Source of the DNA: Luscinia megarhynchos
Taxonomy: Eukaryota; Chordata; Aves; Passeriformes; Turdidae
DNA length: 64,000 nucleotides
Direction: 5' to 3'
Assembly: GCA_034336665.1 (NCBI GenBank)
Contig: CM067576.1
Coordinates: 16,489,960 to 16,553,959 of the forward strand
Below, piece by piece: positions 10,791 to 22,127 of this stretch (positions are counted from its first letter, which is position 1; every line of letters starts with the position of its first letter). A model generated the notes under the pieces. It did not search any database. It saw only the letters and a program-made list of their open reading frames with translations, and had not been told where the DNA came from. The position numbers were made by a program, and so were the translations under genes.

Positions 10791-12994
10791 CCAGCTCTGA
10801 GCTCCTTGAGAAGGTGGGTAGCTCAGAGTATTCCCAAGCCAACCATCCCCTTTTCCTGCTCACCACGAGGATGGATTTGCAGCCCTGGGCAGTCACTGCC
10901 TCCTGCCTCTGCTTTAGTGCCAGTCATGAGCTGCTTTTTAAGGTTCTCACTGCGATTGTTGTTCAATTCCTCGCAGCCAACAGATGGGAGAAAAAAATTA
11001 CATTCTGTCTCCTTCCTTGGCACAGAGACTCCTCTAGATCTTAAAACCCATTCTCTTTTTCCTACATTATCTTTAAATGTCCCTTTTGTCTTGCAGAAAG
11101 AGTTCCAGGCAAATTTGCAGTCTGTGGAGTTGGGTTTGGTTTTATTTTTCAAATGTACCATGCAGCACTTCTGCTTTGATGCAGAGGCTGAGGAATGCTT
11201 TGGAGTGGGATGTGGGATTCCAGTTAGATCCGTGCCATTCCTGGTCTTTGCTGACCTGGATCCAGCAGGTCACACATCTGCCCAGCTGAGCTTGGGTCTG
11301 GCTGCTGCTTGGACTCCTCTCTTGCTGAGACATTGTGGGTTTGGGGTTTCTGGAACTGATCTTCAGCCCTTTTTGACTTCAGGGCTGGAATTCCTTTTGT
11401 CCTGAGCAGCAGCTCCTGCTCCTGCCCAGGTTTAGGGTGCCCATGTTCTTTGTGACTGTATTCTGTTCCTCCTCTGCCTCTGGAAATTCTCTCTGTGTCC
11501 CTTGGTGATCCTCAGCACCTTCATTTCTTCAGAAAGGAGCTTCTCTCCTTTCCACATTTAATGTTGGTTCATCCCCAAAACCGGCTCCTGGTTTGCTTAA
11601 TCACTGCTGGGAAAAGATTTTTATCAGGACAGAACATCCAGCAGATTGCAAATGGCCCTGGATTACCCCATCCCAGTTTCAACATTTCTGCCTGAGCTGT
11701 AATTCCAGCCCTGTTTCCTTATTTTCCATGTTTTCCAGCCTGTGTCTGGGCAAGCTCTTGCGCCAGAGCTGCTCAGGGCAGGGCAGCTGTCCTGCCACGC
11801 CAGCCAGGTCACCTTCCTTAATTGTCCCCAGGAGCCCGGGCTAAACAGGGGACGGCTGCTCCCCTGCCCCAGGAACAAGAACACAGCTCCCAGCCCCAGA
11901 CAGTGCCTTTAATCCTCTCAAGACCTTCTAAGAAGGCTGCTCCTCGCTTCAGACCATGTCCAAAATAGCTGGAACAATTTATCTGCCTCTCTTGCCTCAC
12001 AGGATTATGCGGTAACGCACACAAGGGTGTCCTCGAGTTCTCCAAAGATCCTTGGCGGATCCTGGACATCTTTGGATGAGTTCTTTGAAGAACCCAAATA
12101 TCCCTGTTGGATTCTGGTTGGTTTTTTCTCCCCCTTTCTGTTCCTGAGCCCACATGGTGTGATTGTGAAAGGTCCAGGCAATGCAGTCACTCAGAGCTGA
12201 CGCCCAAGAGACAAAATCTCCATATTTCAGTGGGAAGGTGCCTTCTCTTGCAGCACATCGATGTCCCCATGGCTCTGTGTGTGCCTGCTGCATTCAGGAT
12301 TGGATTTTGGGAGTTTTCTGCTGGTCCTTGCCCATCCTGGGCTGGGCTGGGATCTCTTCCATTCCCCCTTGCTGTCTCTGGCAAAATTGGCGAACGCCCT
12401 CTTGCTTGTGTTACGTCCTTCACGTTCCTCCTGCTCTGAATTTACTGGGTGGAGAAAATTTGATCATTTTTCCTGATCTTTACTCCTCTTTCCCCTCGGG
12501 AAGCCCTCCTCAGGATGCTGCTGTCCCTGTGCATGGTGAGTGCACAGCTCAGGGAGGTGACCCTGCCCTCCCTGTGCTGATTTTCCAGGCAATCCTGCAC
12601 AGACCCCAGGCCTGGGGAACACACTGACCCCAAACTCACCCTGCTTCTTGGGTCCACTCTTAGGCTCAGTCAGCTCCATGGCAAACTTTCCTTAAGGGAA
12701 TCAGCTACAAACAGATGGGAATATGGAAGTTTTTAGCTAGGAATTATGAATGAGATTGTTGAGGGGAGGCGACTTCTGCTGTCCCAGAGAAGGGAGGATT
12801 TCCCATCTCCCCAACAAGGGAGGCCAAACGGTGTCATGGAACTCCTCCAGTCCAAGGCAGGACCATTTTCCATCACATATCACCTCAGCAGGCCTGGGAA
12901 AGAGCTCTCACCTGGCAGAACATGACCCCAGTGACATTAAAACGGGGAACCCAACCCACACAGGACTTGGCATTTTCCTTTTCCCTGGCAATGG

Positions 12995-13040
12995 TTGCAA
13001 ATTCCGATGCAAATGCCCATGCAAATGGTCATGCACAGCT
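12995..13040 (+). promoter_or_regulatory. 12-bp-phased POU octamer array
   Basis: Octamer-type sites recur every 12 bp: TTGCAAAT (12995-13002), ATGCAAAT (13007-13014), ATGCAAAT (13019-13026) and the degenerate ATGCACAG (13031-13038). The 4-bp spacers differ (TCCG, GCCC, GGTC), so only the octamer is constant. ATGCAAAT is the consensus for OCT/POU factors. About 70 bp downstream are a CArG/MEF2-like CCAAAAATAG (13096-13105) and a CRE-like TTACGTCA (13107-13114). This is a likely cis-regulatory element; function is inferred. Confidence 0.55.
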
Positions 13041-15534
13041 ATTCTTATCTCTGGGCCAAATCTCAACATCCCTTCTTTGGTAGAAAGTCGATTTTCCAAA
13101 AATAGATTACGTCAGCCTCTAACTATTCGTGGCTTCAGCTCGAGTTTGTTAAACCCAGTTCCAGGAAGAGTTTTCCGAATTAGATCCTCGATGGGAATGG
13201 GAGGGTGGGGCCCTTCTTTGCTTGTCCCACTTGTTCCTCTCCAGGGAGGACATTTTCACTGGAGTGAGGGGTTGGGTGAAGCTGCTTCAGGCTCTTTTTT
13301 CGTGTTTCCCAGACCATTTTATAACACTTGGGGCTTGCTGCCGTTCCTTTGGACAGGTAGGGGACAGCCAGGAATGGGAATGATGATTTCTCTTGAAATC
13401 ATAAAATCTGTGTGTTTTGGGAGCAGAATAGGCTGGTCCCTCCTGTCCCTCTTGGTTGGCTCACCCCTGTCCCTGTGCCCTCCTGCTGTCCCAGCACAGC
13501 TCCATGGTCAACCGGACAGAAAAGTGACCAGGCTGAGGTTTTGCTGGGTCACATTTTTTGGCCATTTTTGCTCTCCAGACAGAGCAGCTTTCCCACCCTG
13601 CCTGCTCCATGGCTCCACAAAGAGCTGAACTTGCAGGAAGCCAGGATTCTGCAGGAGGCAGGGATTCTGAGCTTGGCATTCAGCTTTAGAACACGTCTAA
13701 ACCAGAAAAAGCCACCGAGTGTAAAAGCAACAGACAGGCAGGATCCCTCAGCAGCCCCAGACTATTTGTTGTTTTCAAAGACCTGCTTCCTTAGAAAGCT
13801 CCTTTTGAAGTAATTTGACGTGCCATTTCCAGCTCCTGTGTGATCTACCGCAGCTATTCCCCCTTTATCTGCCTCCCAAGGCTCGGGAATGTCTCCATAA
13901 ACCTGCCTGGCAGTGCCTCTGCCCGTGCAAGGGACCTGCATTAGTGGGGGATTTAAACTTAATGCCAGAGGAGCTTACAAAGTCTCCCATTTGAGCTTCT
14001 CGTGGACTCCACACCGCAGTTCCTTTCTCACAAAAATAGCAGGTGGCTGAGTTTGAAGGATCGGTCGGGTGTGGATCCCTCGCATGGAAAATCCCTCTCG
14101 CCGGCAGGAGATAGAGGATGAGGGATTCATCCCTGTCCCGGTGAAATCAATGGGAGCTTTGCTGTTGAGACAGGTCAGGTGTCAGTCTCAGTTGTTGGCT
14201 CTTCCCCGGGATTTGATCCTTTGTGCTCTCACCATTAAAGAATCTCTCTTCCTGTCTCCTTCCCACGGGCTCTCATCCATCCTGGTTTGAAGTCCCCTCC
14301 GTTAAGTGGCTGGAACGCCGGCGCTCCGCTTCCCCGGCGGAGAGGACACTCCATAAATCTGCCATTAGTCATGGATGTGGCCAGCCATCCCAGGGATAGG
14401 CTGCTGTGCCTCAGAGGTTATCAAACCGTGGCAGCCCCTGTGTTTGCCTCTCCCTTCCCAGAGCTCAGCTCTCTGCCAGCATCCAGGGCTCATTTCCCCG
14501 GAGCTGAGGTGGCCACACTTTGCTCAGGGACACAACAGCGACCATGAGTGCTCAGTCCTTGTGTGGCCCGAGCTGGCCTCCCTTTCCAGCACCTCTGAGC
14601 AGGACAAGAAGCTTCCAACAAGCAGGAATGGGGGAACTTATATGCTGGTGGCTGGAAGGCTCCGTTTTCCCAGGAGGGACACGCAGGGACATTGTCTGTG
14701 TGTGCAGTGGGATGGAGAGGGGGTTGTGCCCCTGAACAGGGCACAAGGTTCCCAAATGATCCCTGTGAGACATTTCAGCCTCAATCCTCGTGGAAAAGGA
14801 GGGCTGAACCTCACTGATGGGAGCATGGAGCCTGTCAGGGTGTCACGGACACAGAGTCCGACCAGGATGCTCCTTCCAGGGCTGTATCCCTAAAAACAAA
14901 CATCCAGACCTCGTTCCTGGGCTTGAGGGACAGGCACAGGGAAGGATCCCCACAAAGTGTTCTTTTCCAGGGCTCTTGTCTGGCAGGGATCTCACATCAG
15001 AATGAGCTGGATGATGAGGAGTCTGCTCGTGGTAGCTCTTGGATATGTTTGGATTTACACTTGGCACCTTTACTCCAGCACGAGACTGGTGTTGTCGGGT
15101 AAAATAACATCCTTTTTCCTGTGATTTGGGGTAGGCTGGCAGGGATGCTGTGAATCAGGAATAAATCAACTCACGTGGCCCATGGGTGAAATCTGTGACT
15201 CTCCTGTAGTCTGTGTGCTGTATTGCTCAGATATAAAATGTTCTTCCAGGGGTGAACCCTCTGGACAAGGAACACGGGAGAGGGTGGGGAAGGGATCCAG
15301 CAGCAAGAGCAGGGTTCCTGGGAACAGCAGCTCTCCATCAGCTGTGTGTGTTTGGGTTAGCACAACCTGCCTGGACGTGAGGAAACGAGGAGGCAGCAGG
15401 AAAAGGAGGAGGGGGTCGGGATGTGATCCCTGCTCAGGGATGTCGGAATGGCTGTCGTGTTGTTTTATCGCTGCCGAGGAAAGAGAAAATGGAGCAGGGA
15501 ATGCAAAATGACAGAGAGTGAGGAGATGTGATAT

Positions 15535-15990
15535 TTGCCTGATGTATTTTGCTGGTAATTAGTGTAATGCCAATTAGACAGAAGTAATTTTTTTTTCCTT
15601 CTTCGGCTGTATGAATTATTGCTGGAATATATGCCAGCTCAAACCGAGATATTAAACTCGGAGTGATGTGGAGATCTCTGCTCCTTGAGGATCTCTACAT
15701 GAAATTACCCAGACAACAGGGATCTTGACAAAAGTAAGGCTGACTCTATCCAGAAAGAAAACGAATCAAAGCCAGAGGAATTTTTGTATGCCACGTCTGG
15801 CGTCTTGCTGCTTATTAGCCACACAGGAAGGGGCCCCCACAGAGATGCAGCAGCATCAGTGAGAAAAGGCAAATATCTCGCCTTTCCTGCAAACAATGCC
15901 ACTTGCAGGCTATTGTTCCCCTATCAGCTTCCCTGTGGAGCAGATCCTGAGCCCTTCCCCGTGCTCGGGCTGCAGGTAAGCCCTGCCCAA
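15535..15990. promoter_or_regulatory. Candidate conserved intronic element with homeodomain sites
   Basis: An AT-rich island contains TAATTAG (15556-15562), CAATTAG (15571-15577), a T tract, GAATTATTGC, ATATTAAAC and TTATTAGCC. This is a cluster of antennapedia/paired-class core sites in an otherwise GC-rich intron. No coding frame is present. Regulatory role is inferred from base composition and motif density. Confidence 0.4.
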
Positions 15991-17524
15991 ATTCCATTTG
16001 TCATTCCCCGAGCCCTGTCTTCTCCCACACCGGGACAGCAGCGCCGGGGATGTTTTGCCTCCGGGTCCCCCGGGACGTGAAGCTCTTTAGTGATGATGTA
16101 CGGCTTCCTTCAGAGGGTCAATTGCTGGCCTGGACCCCTCCAATCGCGGATCCCTCGGAGCTCCCTGCCTGGGCACAGGCGCTGCTTCGCTCCGTGCTGC
16201 ACACGGATTTTCCCTGCGTGAGGAGCAGACCTGCTCTTGCCGTCTCCTCCCTTTGGAAAAATAACTGCTAAAAACGGTGCCCTTGGGCCGATTCGGGAAA
16301 TTTCATCCATCTCTCGTTGGACCGTGAAATCCAAATCTTCTTGTGATCATCCTGCTGCTCCCTGGTGCTGCGCTCTGGGCAAATCCCCTTTGCCAACCTG
16401 CCTCTGACGTGGTGGGGGGGATGATGTATCGCGCTTGTCCCGCCTGGATTTTAGGATTTTGTAATCCTCGCTGGCTCTTTAAAGCGTGTTTTATTCATGG
16501 CAGCCTTCAGGACTGCCTCTGGCAGGCCTCCCTCGAGTGGTGCAAACTTTATTGCGTCTCTCCTCCAGCATCCTGTAAACTGCAGCACCCAGGGGTAGCT
16601 GGAGTTTGATATTCCCTATCGGAAGCGATTATCCATCTTTTCCCTGCTTTCCCGCAAGGGCTTCTTGCTGCCGTCCTAAAAACAAACACAGGGCACAGCA
16701 AAATTCATCAGGATCGGGTTTTTTTCCCATCACCAGGCTGCCCCGTTCCCAAACTTCCCCATATCCCGTGTTTGCTCCTTCAGCTGGATGCTGATCCCTC
16801 CGTCTTTTCCAGGAGAAGGGGATTTCTCCCCAGTCCTGGAGGATCCTTTCAGCGCTTGGTGGGGAATCCCAGCAGGAGGGCAAACGGTCCAGTTCCATCA
16901 CCAGGGTTGTTTCCTTGGGGTGAATTTTGCCCGCACCACAGGAGGACGTGACCGGCGCTGCTCCTGCCACGTGCCAGCCACAGAACCTCTCCCCGCGGTG
17001 CTCCCACTGCAGATTTTCAGCCTGGCAGTCTGTGGGCGTCAGAGGCGTCAATAAGGAGCGTTTTCAGCTGCTTTGTGGCACGGCTGCACTGCAGAGAAAG
17101 GGGCTGGGCAGTCCAGGGGTTTCGGGCTCTGGATCTCCGGGCAGCCAGCAGAGAAACGGCCCCATTGGATGTGGGATCGTTCCCGCAAAGTTCCCTGGCT
17201 CTATCCCCTGCTCTAACGCTCCCGGGACTGCTGTGTGTTGGGTTTCAGGTGGGTTTGGTTTCTTAGGGCTGGGTTTGGGATCCAGGGCTGTGCGAGTCTC
17301 CATCAGGGACTGACATTTCCCCCTCAGCGCAGCCCAGGAGCCTCACCCTGCATTCAGTGCCCGTCCCCTGATCCTTCTCACAGCCACCAAAAATTGCGGC
17401 AGGGATCTGCCTCTTCTCCCTCGGTGTCTGCAGGACAGCTCGGTGGTAGGGTCAGGACAGGCTGGAATGACATGAGGGTGCTCCCTTTCCTCGGAAGCAG
17501 CCCAGGAAAGATCCGTGGCAAGGA

Positions 17525-18120
17525 AACAAAGCGTCCGCATGCAAATCCATCCTGTCATTTCCTCTCCCGGTTTCGTTGGGGTTTGGCTTGACTCTCTTCC
17601 AAGGGCTCTTCCTTCTCCCTGCTCTGCTTCCCTCCGAGTGGTCTGGGTTGCCTTTGTTTGCAGATCCCCTCCTCGAGAGGAGCCCTTTTCATAAACTTGT
17701 GATTTCTTTTGTCACTTAAACACCTCCCCGGACTTCAAAGGCCGGGAGCAGCACTTGGCTCTGTGGCTCCCGGCCCCCCTGCTCCAACGATTTCCCCCCA
17801 TCCATTGTCCTGCCCGGGAAGGATTATTAAATTGTTGATGGAGCTGAACAATGGTTCTGTTCAAAGGCAGACATGCGAACGCCACATCTTTTCTCCTTGA
17901 CACAAGAGCTTTAATACCCGGGAACAATGAGAGGCAGCCACCAAGGAGCAAACACTGGAGAGGGCTCACAAAGCCAGGCCGGTATTCCCAAACCCCAGTG
18001 CACACGAACTGCTGCTCCTCGGAGTGTTCCCCGTGGCTGGAAGTGAAGTGAGGGGACTGGCCCTGCTAAGAATTCATTAGAAATAATCCAAATATTGCCC
18101 GCTAATACTGGCTTGTGTGA
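17525..18120. promoter_or_regulatory. Candidate conserved intronic element with SOX/POU/TCF sites
   Basis: Motifs include a perfect octamer ATGCAAAT (17539-17546) and convergent SOX-type sites ATTGTT (17831-17836) and AACAATGG (17847-17854). A TCF/LEF-like TTCAAAGG (17860-17867) and another AACAATG (17923-17929) follow. The tail at 18070-18120 is AT-rich (TTCATTAGAAATAATCCAAA). SOX plus POU pairing is characteristic of neural and progenitor enhancers, but activity here is inference. Confidence 0.42.
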
Positions 18121-18158
18121 TTAGGACATGAGCAGGGGGAGGGAGAGGACCATCCTTT

Positions 18159-18520
18159 GCACAGAATTATGGAATTAAGGTTGGAAAAAACCTCTGAGAT
18201 CATCAAGTCTGATCATTTCCTCCAGCACTGCCAAGGCCACCACTAGCTCCTGCCCCCAAGTGCCACATCTGCATGGCTTTGAAATCCCTCCAGAGTGACT
18301 GGACAGCTCTGCCAGGGCTTGACCATCCTCCTGGGAAGAAATGGTCCCTGGTGTCCAACTTGAACCCCTCCTGGCACAACTTGAGGCCGCTCACTCTGTC
18401 CTTGTCTCCTGGGAGCATCTCCTGGCTGCTCTCTCCTGTCATGGGGAGTTGTGCAGAGCTCCCAGGTTTCCCCTGAACCTCCTTTCCTCCACCTGAGCCC
18501 CTTCCCCAGCCCCTGCCCGG
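18159..18520 (-). mobile_element. CR1 LINE fragment, antisense
   Basis: It begins with the inverted 3' end (CAGAATTATGGAATTAAGGT, then TGGAAAAAACCTCTGAGATC). It continues with CTGCCAAGGCCACCACTA and CTTGAACCCCTCCTGGCACA, matching a CR1 subfamily 3' region in reverse orientation. Confidence 0.85.
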
Positions 18521-19052
18521 GCTGGTGCTGCCGTTCCCAGGCAGGGCTCCGTTCTGAGCACGCACACACAGGGCTGGAGCAGCTCTGGAGCTGCAGTGAG
18601 GATCCTTCCCCGCTCTGCGCAGCCTCGGGCTCTGACATTTTGTGTTGTTCAGGCTCCGCTCCGATCGCTTATCGCCTCAGCTGCTTCCCAGCACCACAGC
18701 TTCAATTTTCCATGCTGGGTTTCCCTCAGGTTGATTTCTTTTTCTGTTTTTTCCTAAGTTTGAGCAGAGCTGCTCCAGCTGGTTTTGGAGAACAAGCTGT
18801 GCTGCCTCAGCCCTGCTAACAAAATGATGATGAAAATTTCCTTCCAAGATCCATTAGTTTAACCACGCTTTGGGAGGGAGGTGTGGAATTCGGCATGGGA
18901 GCTGCCAGCAGCAGCTGGGGGCTGCTTGTCCCAAAATGTGCCCTGAATGTACTGCAGAACACATCCCTGGGGAGCTGTGCCCACACTGCCCTGTGTGGCC
19001 TTCAGACTACAGCATTCCCAGGGTTTATCCATCAGGGGAAGGGGTTCCAGCT

Positions 19053-19262
19053 GACACAGAGGAGAGTTAGATTGATAGTAGGAAAAAATCTTTCCTTGAG
19101 AGGGTGGTGAGGCCCTGAGGTTGCCCAGAGAAGCTGTGGCTGCTCCAGTGTCCAAGGCCAGGATGGACAGGGCTTGGAGCAGCCTGGGACAGTGGAAGGT
19201 GGGAAGGAAAATGAGCTTTGAGGTTCCTTCCAACCCAAAGTTATTGTGTGATTCCATGATCC
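19053..19262 (+). mobile_element. CR1 LINE 3' end fragment
   Basis: Contains AGAGTTAGATTGATAGTAGG, a GAGAGGGTGGTGAGGCCCTG stretch, AGGCCAGGATGGACAGGGCT and TGAGGTTCCTTCCAACCC, then the 3' terminal motif GTGTGATTCCATGATCC. Orientation is +. A second CR1 of another subfamily starts about 260 bp downstream. Confidence 0.88.
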
Positions 19263-19519
19263 TGTGATCCATGTTCTCTTCTGGAGACCAGCAAGGGTTT
19301 GCTGCCATTGCTCTGTGGACATTCATCCTGTTCCTTGATTCACATCCATCCAGGTCTCGGTGGTCTCCCTCCTGGACATTTCCCAGTGCTCTCTGGTCCC
19401 CAGTTTTCTTTGGGATGCTGGGTTCAGCATGGCAGGGATTGTCCTTTTCCTCTGGGAGGGTTGAGCATGGCTGGCTCTGCTCAGGGACTCTGAGGGTGCC
19501 TTGCTGGGAGCCCAGGGGT

Positions 19520-20100
19520 GCCCAGGTGGGCAAGGAGCCCTTGGGCACCTGGCCTGGATGAAAACCAGTGTGACAGCAGGAGCAGGGCAGGGTGTCCCCT
19601 GTGCTGGCACTGCTGGGCACCTCCAGGGCTGTGCCCAGCTCTGGCCCCTCATGGCCAGAGAGCCCTGGAGGGGCTGGGGAGTGTCCAGGGCAGGGAATGG
19701 AGCTGGGCAGGGGCTGAGCCCCAGGAGAGGCTGAGGGAGCTGGGAAGGGCTCAGCCTGGAGAAAAGGAGGCTCAGGGGCCCTTGTGGCTCTGCACAGCTC
19801 CTGCCAGGAGGGGACAGCCGGGGGGCTCTGGGAACAGGGACAGGGACAGGAGCAGAGGGAACGGCCTCAGGCTGGGCCAGGGGAGCTCAGGGGGACAGCA
19901 GCAGGAATTTCCCCACGGAAAGGGAGCTCAGGGATTGGAACTGCCCAGGGAGGGTTGCAGTGCTCATCCTGGGGGCTGCCCAAGGAATTCCTGGAGGTGG
20001 CACTGAGAGCTCTGGGCTGGGACAAGGTGGGGATGGGCACAGCTGGGACTGGAGGATCCTGGAGGTCTTTCCCAACCTCAGTGATCCTGGGATTCTGTGG
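19520..20100 (+). mobile_element. CR1 LINE, young subfamily copy A (~580 bp)
   Basis: The element starts near GCCCAGGTGGGCAAGGAGCC-like sequence. It runs through GGCTCAGCCTGGAGAAAAGG, CAGCAGGAATTTCCCCACGG and GGAATTCCTGGAGGTGGC, and ends with CCTCAGTGATCCTGGGATTC plus TGTGG. It is nearly identical over its whole length to the copy at 48192-48775. It also matches inverted fragments at 53998 and 57452. This points to one recently active CR1 lineage. Confidence 0.88.
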
Positions 20101-20379
20101 GAGAGCTGCTCTGGGGAGATGGAGCCAGCCTGAAGTGCCTCCCACCAAGGATTTCCTTGGCTGCTTCCCAGGCTGTGACATTGCCCAGCTCCACCTGGGG
20201 CAGAGCTGTCCCCACATCCCCCACTCAGGGCACACTGGGGTCCCGCTCTGCATTCCCAGTCCCCAGCCAACACAAAAGGACTCTTCCTTTATCTTCTCCT
20301 CCCTTCGATTGTCCTTCCCGGGCCTGTTCCCTCCCTTCTCCTGCTCCTCCTGGCAGAGGCTGCCTCAAGCTCCAGTGCC

Positions 20380-20520
20380 CTCCGTGATGAGCTGCTGCCA
20401 GCCAGGGAAGCAGGGCTGCAGCTTTAATTAAATGATAAGGGCAGAGCCCCGGAAGTGGGGAGATAAGTGCACTGGTGTCTGCCACCACACTTGCCAGGCT
20501 CTTTCTAATTAGCTCTGAGA
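20380..20520. promoter_or_regulatory. Candidate conserved element with homeodomain palindromes and GATA sites
   Basis: Within 90 bp it holds the palindrome TTTAATTAAA (20423-20432) abutting TGATAAG (20433-20439), AGATAAG (20461-20467) and the palindrome CTAATTAG (20505-20512). The palindromic TAATTA cores are typical of homeodomain dimers. Regulatory function is inferred. Confidence 0.42.
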
Positions 20521-21094
20521 AGCTCTGGAGAGGCAGCTTAACCCTTGCAGGTGCTGCATGCAGCAGGGGGAGGGTGCCCAGGCCATCCCAGGGCTGCCAC
20601 GGTGCAATGCCATGGTTTGGGTGGCATGGGGCTGCAGGGGACCCTCTGTGCTCCCCCCAGCCCGGGGCAGAGGGGACAGGTCAGGCAGGATCAGACCTGG
20701 CCTTTCACAAGCTCAAGGACTGTGTGTTCAGGTTCCTCCCTGGGAGAAAGATTTGCTGCTGTGACATCTCCCTGCTGGGTGGGGGGACTGTCCCCAGCCC
20801 CACAGGGCACAATCCTGCCGTGGCTCTGGTCTCCAGCCCCTCTGGAACCACCCAGTGATGCTCTGAGGGCTGGGGACATGGGGACACGGGGTAAGAGGAG
20901 CACTGAGTGTCACCCACCCCTGCTAGTGTGGACTGGCAGCTCCCCGGGACCTGGTGCCACCAGAGCCACCACCCTGGGCTGTGGGCACTGTGTCACCAGG
21001 TCAGTGGGTGGTCAGAGTGGCACTGGTGACACTGCTCCTGGTGGCCTGGCCCTTTGTGGCCACACTGGCTGGCAGCACACCCCAGAATGTGCCA

Positions 21095-22127
21095 GGGAGC
21101 TCTGGGTGGCCATTCCTGTGTCCCCGGGGAGCTGTGCCATTCCTGTGTCCCCAGATAGCTCTGGGTGGCCATTCCTGTGTCCCCAGTGAGCTCTGGGTGG
21201 CCATTCCTGTGTCCCCAGGGAGCTCTGGGTGGCCATTCCTGTGTCCCCAGGGAGCTCTGGGTGGCCATTCCTGTGTCCCCAGGGAGCTCTGGGTGGCCAC
21301 TCCTGTGTCCCCAGGGAGCTCTGGGTGGCCATTCCTGTGTCCCCAGGGAGCTCTGGGTGGCCATTCCTGTGTCCCCAGTGAGCTCTGGGTGGCCAGTTCT
21401 GTGTCCCCAGGGAGCTCGTGAGTGGCCATTCCTGTGTCCCCAGGGAGCTCTGGGTGGCCAGTTCCTGTGTCCCCAGTGCGCTCTCTGCCATTCCTGTGTC
21501 CCCAGGGGAGCTCTGGGTGGCCATTCCTGTGTCCCCAGTGAGCTCTGGGTGGCCATTCCTGTGTCCCCAGTGAGCTCTGGGTGGCCACTCCTGTGTCCCC
21601 AGTGAGCTCTGGGTGGCCACTCCTGTGTCCCCAAGGGAGCTCTGGGTGGCCACTCCTGTGTCCCCAGTGAGCTCTGCCACTCCTGTGTCCCCAAGGAGCT
21701 CTGGGTGGCCACTCCTGTGTCCCCAGTGAGCTCTGGGTGGCCATTCCTGTGTCCCCAGTGAGCTCTGGGTGGCCATTCCTGTGTCCCCAGGGAGCTCTTG
21801 GGTGGCCGCTCCTGTGTCCCCAAGGAGCTCTGGGTGGCCATTCCTGTGTCCCCAGGGAGCTCTGCCATTCCTGTGTCGCCAGTGAGCTCTGGGTGGCCAT
21901 TCCTGTGTCCCCAGGGAGCTCTGCCATTCCTGTGTCCCCAGGGAGCTCTGGGTGGCCACTCCTGTGTCCCCAGGGAGCTCTGCCATTCCTGTGTCGCCAG
22001 TGAGCTCTGGGTGGCCATTCCTGTGTCCCCAGGGAGCTCTGGGTGGCCATTCCTGTGTCCCCAGGGAGCTCTGGGTGGCCATTCCTGTGTCCCCAGGGAG
22101 CTCTGGGTGGCCGTTCCTGTGTCCCCA
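21095..22127 (+). repeat. Minisatellite, 32-bp unit, ~33 copies (1.03 kb)
   Basis: The unit consists of GGGAGCTCTGGGTGGCC followed by ATTCCTGTGTCCCCA, period 32. A recurrent 27-bp variant lacks 5 bases of GGGTG. Copies differ mainly by GGGAG/GTGAG and ATT/ACT changes. The unit has no stop codon in several frames, giving long antisense open frames (401-479 codons) whose peptide merely cycles through HPELPGDTGM-like phrases. Each copy ends in a TGTGTCCCCAG word resembling a splice acceptor. Confidence 0.95.

Noticed and set aside
21095..22127. CRISPR-like regular 32-bp spacing
   Set aside because: There are no unique spacers between repeats; the whole unit is repeated. The host is a vertebrate genome.
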